Source: a virus. From it: a DNA stretch of 26,988 nt. The translations under genes and the position numbers were made by a program. How positions within the stretch are numbered: the stretch's first letter is position 1; each line of letters begins with the position of its first letter. Of the stretch, positions 23,000 through 26,988 are shown piece after piece. The stretch lies in the IMG/VR virus record IMGVR_UViG_3300020183_000386, positions 1 to 26,988 of that record. One strand, written 5' to 3'. The notes beneath the pieces were generated by a model. It ran no database searches. It saw only the letters and a program-made list of their open reading frames with translations, and was not told the origin of the DNA.

Positions 23000-25870
23000 A
23001 TGGCATATGGAAGCAGTCCTGTAAGAAGAACAACAATCACCCAACTTGTGGGCCTCACTGGGCCCACAGGTAACGCTGGTCCTATAGGACCAAGAGGTGC
23101 AACTGGTGTTACAGGACTAGGAAATACTGGTAATACTGGATTCAGTCTAAACGGTATAACTTTAATTAATAATAGACTGATTTCTCAGTTTACTGATCAA
23201 AATTTTCAATCACAAGAAATAAAAGGACTTACTGGAAATTATCATCTTCATTTAGATGGTATTTCTCTGAGTTATACTCAACCCAATTTTTTAAAGTCAG
23301 TAAACGAGGGAGTAACATATACAGATCCAGTATCTGGAGATGAATATTCTGCTACTGATGTTTTTAATTTTAGAAACATTAAAACCACAACTCCAGATTC
23401 AATTACAATTGAAACTTCATCAGATGGAAAAACAATAAATGTAAAATATAATCTGATCGATATTTCTGCGTTGCAGATTGATGGTGGACCTATTAATGCA
23501 CTCATCAAAAACAATCCAGGAAATATTGCTACTGGATATACTGGTTCAACCTATGATGCGGTTAATAAAACAACAGACTTTGTTGCTAGTAATGTTTATG
23601 AAAAAGTAAAAGTAGTAAATGCTGCATTTAGAAGTTCTTCTACCATTCAGGTCTGGTTAATAGATGCAAATAAAACTGGTGACTTTGCCAATGTATTTTA
23701 TCTTGGTGGACAAAAGAACAATGCATCAGAAACATGGATAATTGTAAAAACTCCAACCAATACAGATTACACACATGCAGTTAATATAATTGCACCAGCA
23801 ATAACTGTAGAGGATAAACCTGTAAGATTTTACTATACAAGTTCCTCTCTTTCTGCAAACATGAGTGTAGATCTTCTTTCTCCTGTAATCTGGCCTCTAG
23901 GAGATGTTCCGTGTTTTAGCGGAAACTACGATCTGTTTAATATGATTTCAATAGGTGGTCAGTGGTATGGATATGTGACATCTTATAATAGAACAATAAG
24001 TCCTTCTGGTATATCAACTCCTGGTCAAACATATGATAATGTTGAGAATCGTAGCACTTTGTATTCTTGCTACCCTTCCTCTATACTGCCCAGATCATTG
24101 TTGATTCAGGGAGTAACATTTGGACTCTGTTGCGATGAAAACTGTGGTTACACTTATACCACTAATGTTCTTTGTAATGGACCGTTTACTGCTGGACTTA
24201 CATATCAAGCAGGACTAACTTTATGTGATGCACTTGGTGCGTGTTGTTTGTTTACACAAGATTCTAAATCAATTGGGTGCAATGAACTAACATACTGCGA
24301 TTGTGCAACCATAGCATCAGAGTCCGATTTGATTTACAAATGGACTAAGTTTAGTGGTTTAAAACAAACTTGCTTAGATTTTAACTGCAATAATAAACTT
24401 CTAAAAATAGGTGCATGTTGCGATGGATCTGGTTCATGTATAGAAACCACCGATGAACTATGCTCTGGTTATTGGCAAGGAGCAGGAGTTAAATGTGAAA
24501 CCTCTGATGGATTAAATGTATGCTACTATGGATTTGGTGCATGTTGTGATTCTGGTGTTACTTGCGAAAATAATATCAGCGGAGAAACATGTTTTAATTC
24601 AGATAAAACTTACTTTGGGGATACTTCAACTTGCAACACCATAGAATGTTCAAGAGAACACATCCCTTGTCTTTCTGTTGTTCCAAACGTAACACTTAAC
24701 ATTGGCGACGAATATGCAGATGGAATTGTTGCAGGAATATTCAATCCAAATGGTTCTGTTTGTGTTGGATCTCCTATCTTTGCGAATGGAGACAAGTCTT
24801 CGTATGCAATTCTTACAAACAGTGGAGATGCAACTGTAGCAAATTCATTTCAATCACGATACGACTTTAGTGGTTATGGATTTACTGCTCTGAATAATTT
24901 ATGTGACATGGATCATGACTCATATATCATGATTGTCTCCAAGACACCAATTATATTAAATGAAAATGATGATGTAGTAACTACCTCAACAAAGTATTCA
25001 AAGACTCAGTTTGTATGGAACTCTGGTGGCAATTCGTGGGGCCCTCTTCTACGAGCAAACTCACTAGTAATAGATGATCCAGACTTTGATGATCTTGATT
25101 TGTTTGAAGGTTACATTTACAATGCAGGATTTACTGCAAGTCAAAATGTTCTTGGAATAAATTCATTCCCCTCTTGTAATCTGATAAGAGCAGTTAACGA
25201 TCAAGAAGAATGGGTAAACGCAAGACTCAATACATCATTCAACGGTAAGTGGTATAGAAATTATGGATTCTTAAATACAACCAGAATGATAAATGCAGAA
25301 TTCATTCACTATGCAGGATTAACTGCTACTGGGGTGGATGATGGTTCATATGCTCCAAGAATAGACACAGAATTTGTTTCTGCTGCAAGAGCAATCTCTC
25401 TGTATAATGAAGCACTACCAGAAACAAATGAAATGATTTCAGACTGGTTTATTCCAAGTCATGATGAGTTAGCATTCTTGGCAAGACTATGTGTTAATTA
25501 CGAATCAACACCAAACTTTATAACGTCCGACACTAACAATTATAATCTCAATCTTCTATTATTAGAAAAAGGTCATGCTGCAATAGAAGGGTGGCACTGG
25601 TCATCTACTGGATCCTTTACCGATGGTTCTAATGAGTATATTTTAAACCACCCACAAGGACTTACTCACGGTACATCATCTTGGGCAATCAACTTTGATG
25701 TAGATGGTAATAGTAATAGTTTTGTGGTAGCAAAGAAAAATAGAACATCAAATTATTATAAAATCCGTCCAATTAAAATGATACGATGTGACGGAAGATA
25801 CTATTCTCTTAACAATGAAAACAATAAATATTGGCGTCTAAACACAATAGATAAGAGACTGGTACAATAA
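23000..25870 (+). CDS. Collagen-like, cysteine-rich adhesin with C-terminal DUF1566/C-type-lectin-like domain, 956 aa
   Basis: Three regions are visible. Residues 18-47 are collagen-like triplets (GLTGPTGNAGPIGPRGATG and on). Residues about 372-552 form a cysteine-rich belt with one CC-type start (LCCDENCG) and three GACC units (LGACCLF, IGACCDGSGSC, FGACCDSGVTC), each followed by further spaced cysteines. Residues about 555-930 resemble DUF1566/Lcl-type domains: LNIGDEYADGIVAGIF, DWFIPSHDELAFLARL near 813, WHWSSTG near 863 and YYKIRPIKMIRC near 918. That fold is related to C-type lectins, used by several phages for receptor binding. A receptor-binding or surface-adhesion role is therefore likely but inferred. 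The ATG at 23000, 7 bases after the previous stop, has no ribosome site, so coupling is probable. It overlaps the next gene as TAATG. Confidence 0.65.
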   Translation: MAYGSSPVRRTTITQLVGLTGPTGNAGPIGPRGATGVTGLGNTGNTGFSLNGITLINNRLISQFTDQNFQSQEIKGLTGNYHLHLDGISLSYTQPNFLKSVNEGVTYTDPVSGDEYSATDVFNFRNIKTTTPDSITIETSSDGKTINVKYNLIDISALQIDGGPINALIKNNPGNIATGYTGSTYDAVNKTTDFVASNVYEKVKVVNAAFRSSSTIQVWLIDANKTGDFANVFYLGGQKNNASETWIIVKTPTNTDYTHAVNIIAPAITVEDKPVRFYYTSSSLSANMSVDLLSPVIWPLGDVPCFSGNYDLFNMISIGGQWYGYVTSYNRTISPSGISTPGQTYDNVENRSTLYSCYPSSILPRSLLIQGVTFGLCCDENCGYTYTTNVLCNGPFTAGLTYQAGLTLCDALGACCLFTQDSKSIGCNELTYCDCATIASESDLIYKWTKFSGLKQTCLDFNCNNKLLKIGACCDGSGSCIETTDELCSGYWQGAGVKCETSDGLNVCYYGFGACCDSGVTCENNISGETCFNSDKTYFGDTSTCNTIECSREHIPCLSVVPNVTLNIGDEYADGIVAGIFNPNGSVCVGSPIFANGDKSSYAILTNSGDATVANSFQSRYDFSGYGFTALNNLCDMDHDSYIMIVSKTPIILNENDDVVTTSTKYSKTQFVWNSGGNSWGPLLRANSLVIDDPDFDDLDLFEGYIYNAGFTASQNVLGINSFPSCNLIRAVNDQEEWVNARLNTSFNGKWYRNYGFLNTTRMINAEFIHYAGLTATGVDDGSYAPRIDTEFVSAARAISLYNEALPETNEMISDWFIPSHDELAFLARLCVNYESTPNFITSDTNNYNLNLLLLEKGHAAIEGWHWSSTGSFTDGSNEYILNHPQGLTHGTSSWAINFDVDGNSNSFVVAKKNRTSNYYKIRPIKMIRCDGRYYSLNNENNKYWRLNTIDKRLVQ
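23048..23067 (+). repeat. GC-rich inverted repeat just inside the 956-aa gene
   Basis: GTGGGCC (23048-23054) and GGCCCAC (23061-23067) are exact inverted complements around TCACTG, about 50 bases after the start codon. It coincides with collagen-like Gly-Pro codons, which favour GGNCC runs, and no T-run follows. Confidence 0.6.
25823..25830 (+). promoter_or_regulatory. Possible late promoter AATAAATA before the last gene
   Basis: AATAAATA, one mismatch from TATAAATA, lies in the 3' end of the 956-aa gene, 39 bases before the ATG at 25870. It has the same form as the element before gp25. It could also be chance in AT-rich coding sequence. Confidence 0.35.
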
Positions 25871-26988
25871 TGATTGGAAGCACAGTAATAACATATACCA
25901 AACTTCTAGGCCCATCTGGTGGATTCACAGGTCCAACTGGTCCTACTGGTCCTACAGGTCCAACTGGTGCTACTGGGCCCACTGTAACAGGTAATACTGG
26001 TAATACGGGTACTGGCGTAACCGGAATTAATTATCTGTCTTCTGGATCTATTTTTGTATTTTTGGGAAATGGTAATACATCAGGTATTTTAAATTTCACG
26101 GGTGCAACAGGATCTACTAATGATGACTCCATAATAGCATTTGTTGCACCCGATATAGTATTAGGTTCTTCAAATATTGCTAGCATACTTGCTAGCACCA
26201 AGGGGCCTAATCAAAATTATTATCAAGCAAACTATCTTGATACTGTTGAATTTAAATCTATAAATTTTACAAGTGAAACGAATGCAATCATAGGTGTATC
26301 CAGCGATTCAAATTTAATCTATGTTGTAGGTAAAGAATTTGATGAAATAGTTTCATTTAGACCAATAGGAAATATTGGTGAAATTCTTTATCAATATGAA
26401 GCAAATAAAGGTAGAGGTGGAAGAGAAACTTTCTATAATGACACTGCTCATACAGTTTCATTCCCAATGAATACTGAGCGACATTGGATTGATTCAACAA
26501 ATAGTAATTTTGAATTAAGTTCTAACTTTTCTTCTTTAGGTCCATATACTTTCAATACATCTGGATCAACTGGTATTCATCAAACTAGATTTGATGTAAA
26601 CTTAGTCGAGGGATACTATAGAATAAATCATATTGATGCTTCTTATACTAATTTAGCAGGAGAAGCTTCAACATATCAGGGCAATATCGAAATACAAGAA
26701 AGAGCATTTTTTGGTACAACTTTATCTAATGCATTAGATTATAAGTTCCCAACACTTTCTTGGGACAAAATTTCAAATGAACAAGCGTTAGACGATTATA
26801 ATGGAGAATTAGTATCTACCAATCTAGCAACAACTCCAAGAGTGGAAGATATTGGTTCATGTTGTCTTTGCACTTCAGAAAACCCAACAGATAAAACATG
26901 TGAAGACTATGTTAACAAATACTATTGTGAATCAATTGGTGGATTGTTTAGCAATAGATCTTGTTTAGAAAGAATAGGTGCTGGAGAT
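25870..26988 (+). CDS. Collagen-like, cysteine-containing fibre protein, 3' truncated by window edge (373 codons seen)
   Basis: The ATG at 25870 overlaps the previous stop (TAATG), and the frame is open to the window end without a stop. It starts MIGSTVITYTKLLGPSGG, followed by the collagen-like run GPTGPTGPTGPTGATGPT and NTGNTGTG (residues about 14-50). This is the same design as the 956-aa protein (TTITQLVG before GPTG triplets), so the two are partial paralogues. The middle is strand-rich with no motif I recognise (for example YNDTAHTVSFPMN). Near residue 330 is IGSCCLC, followed by CEDYVNKYYCESIGG and SCLER, a further member of the GACC cysteine units. By analogy it is an extended adhesive fibre of the baseplate; no enzyme motif is seen. 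Confidence 0.65.
   Translation, partial: MIGSTVITYTKLLGPSGGFTGPTGPTGPTGPTGATGPTVTGNTGNTGTGVTGINYLSSGSIFVFLGNGNTSGILNFTGATGSTNDDSIIAFVAPDIVLGSSNIASILASTKGPNQNYYQANYLDTVEFKSINFTSETNAIIGVSSDSNLIYVVGKEFDEIVSFRPIGNIGEILYQYEANKGRGGRETFYNDTAHTVSFPMNTERHWIDSTNSNFELSSNFSSLGPYTFNTSGSTGIHQTRFDVNLVEGYYRINHIDASYTNLAGEASTYQGNIEIQERAFFGTTLSNALDYKFPTLSWDKISNEQALDDYNGELVSTNLATTPRVEDIGSCCLCTSENPTDKTCEDYVNKYYCESIGGLFSNRSCLERIGAGD

Noticed and set aside
25430-25870. Diversity-generating retroelement variable region at the end of the lectin-like domain
   Set aside because: The fold type fits, but there is no reverse transcriptase, no second near-identical template copy and no Mtd-type variable motif in the window.

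Overview
The window is a piece of a T4-like contractile-tailed phage genome (Caudoviricetes, T4 superfamily), most likely an AT-rich environmental relative of the marine cyanophage and pelagiphage T4-like groups. The grounds are recognisable T4 baseplate genes (gp4, gp54, gp26, gp51, gp48, gp53, gp27, gp25, gp6, gp7, gp8), T4-type late promoters close to TATAAATA, and fibre genes with marine-phage style motifs. The host cannot be told from this sequence. No tRNA, CRISPR array, integrase or insertion sequence is visible.

Layout. Positions 1-177 hold the acidic C-terminal tail of a rightward gene (perhaps gp32, the ssDNA-binding protein), ending in two hairpins, the second a rho-independent terminator. 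Positions 3735-248 are a leftward operon: gp4-like head-completion nuclease, gp54-like tube initiator, gp26-like protein, gp51-like reading frame, and a 490-aa protein with a tape-measure-like motif. A 29-bp divergent spacer separates this from a rightward block that runs to the window end. First come the baseplate genes: gp48, gp53, a giant 1866-aa gp27-like hub, gp25, gp6, a shortened gp7 and an enlarged gp8. These are followed by about 10.7 kb of accessory fibre or adhesin genes: a small FKPG-domain protein, a 688-aa protein joining a trypsin-like domain to the same FKPG domain, a 766-aa fibre with a carbohydrate-binding-like C-terminus, a 559-aa relative, and two collagen-like, cysteine-rich proteins, the last cut by the window edge.

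How it fits together. The leftward operon looks like the module that nucleates and measures the tail tube: tube initiator, two-frame tail assembly chaperone, tape measure. The rightward block builds the hub and wedges and then decorates the baseplate with receptor-binding or host-surface-processing proteins. Most genes overlap or lie a few bases apart (TAATG and ATGA junctions), so translational coupling is likely.

The most notable signals are: a canonical T TTT TTC slippery heptamer that joins gp26 to the otherwise start-less gp51 frame; a chymotrypsin-like His/Asp/Ser signature in the 688-aa virion protein; a gp27-like hub interrupted by a cysteine-rich insert of well over 1000 residues; a recurring GACC cysteine module in three separate genes; and late promoters placed so close to ATG that the mRNAs would be leaderless.
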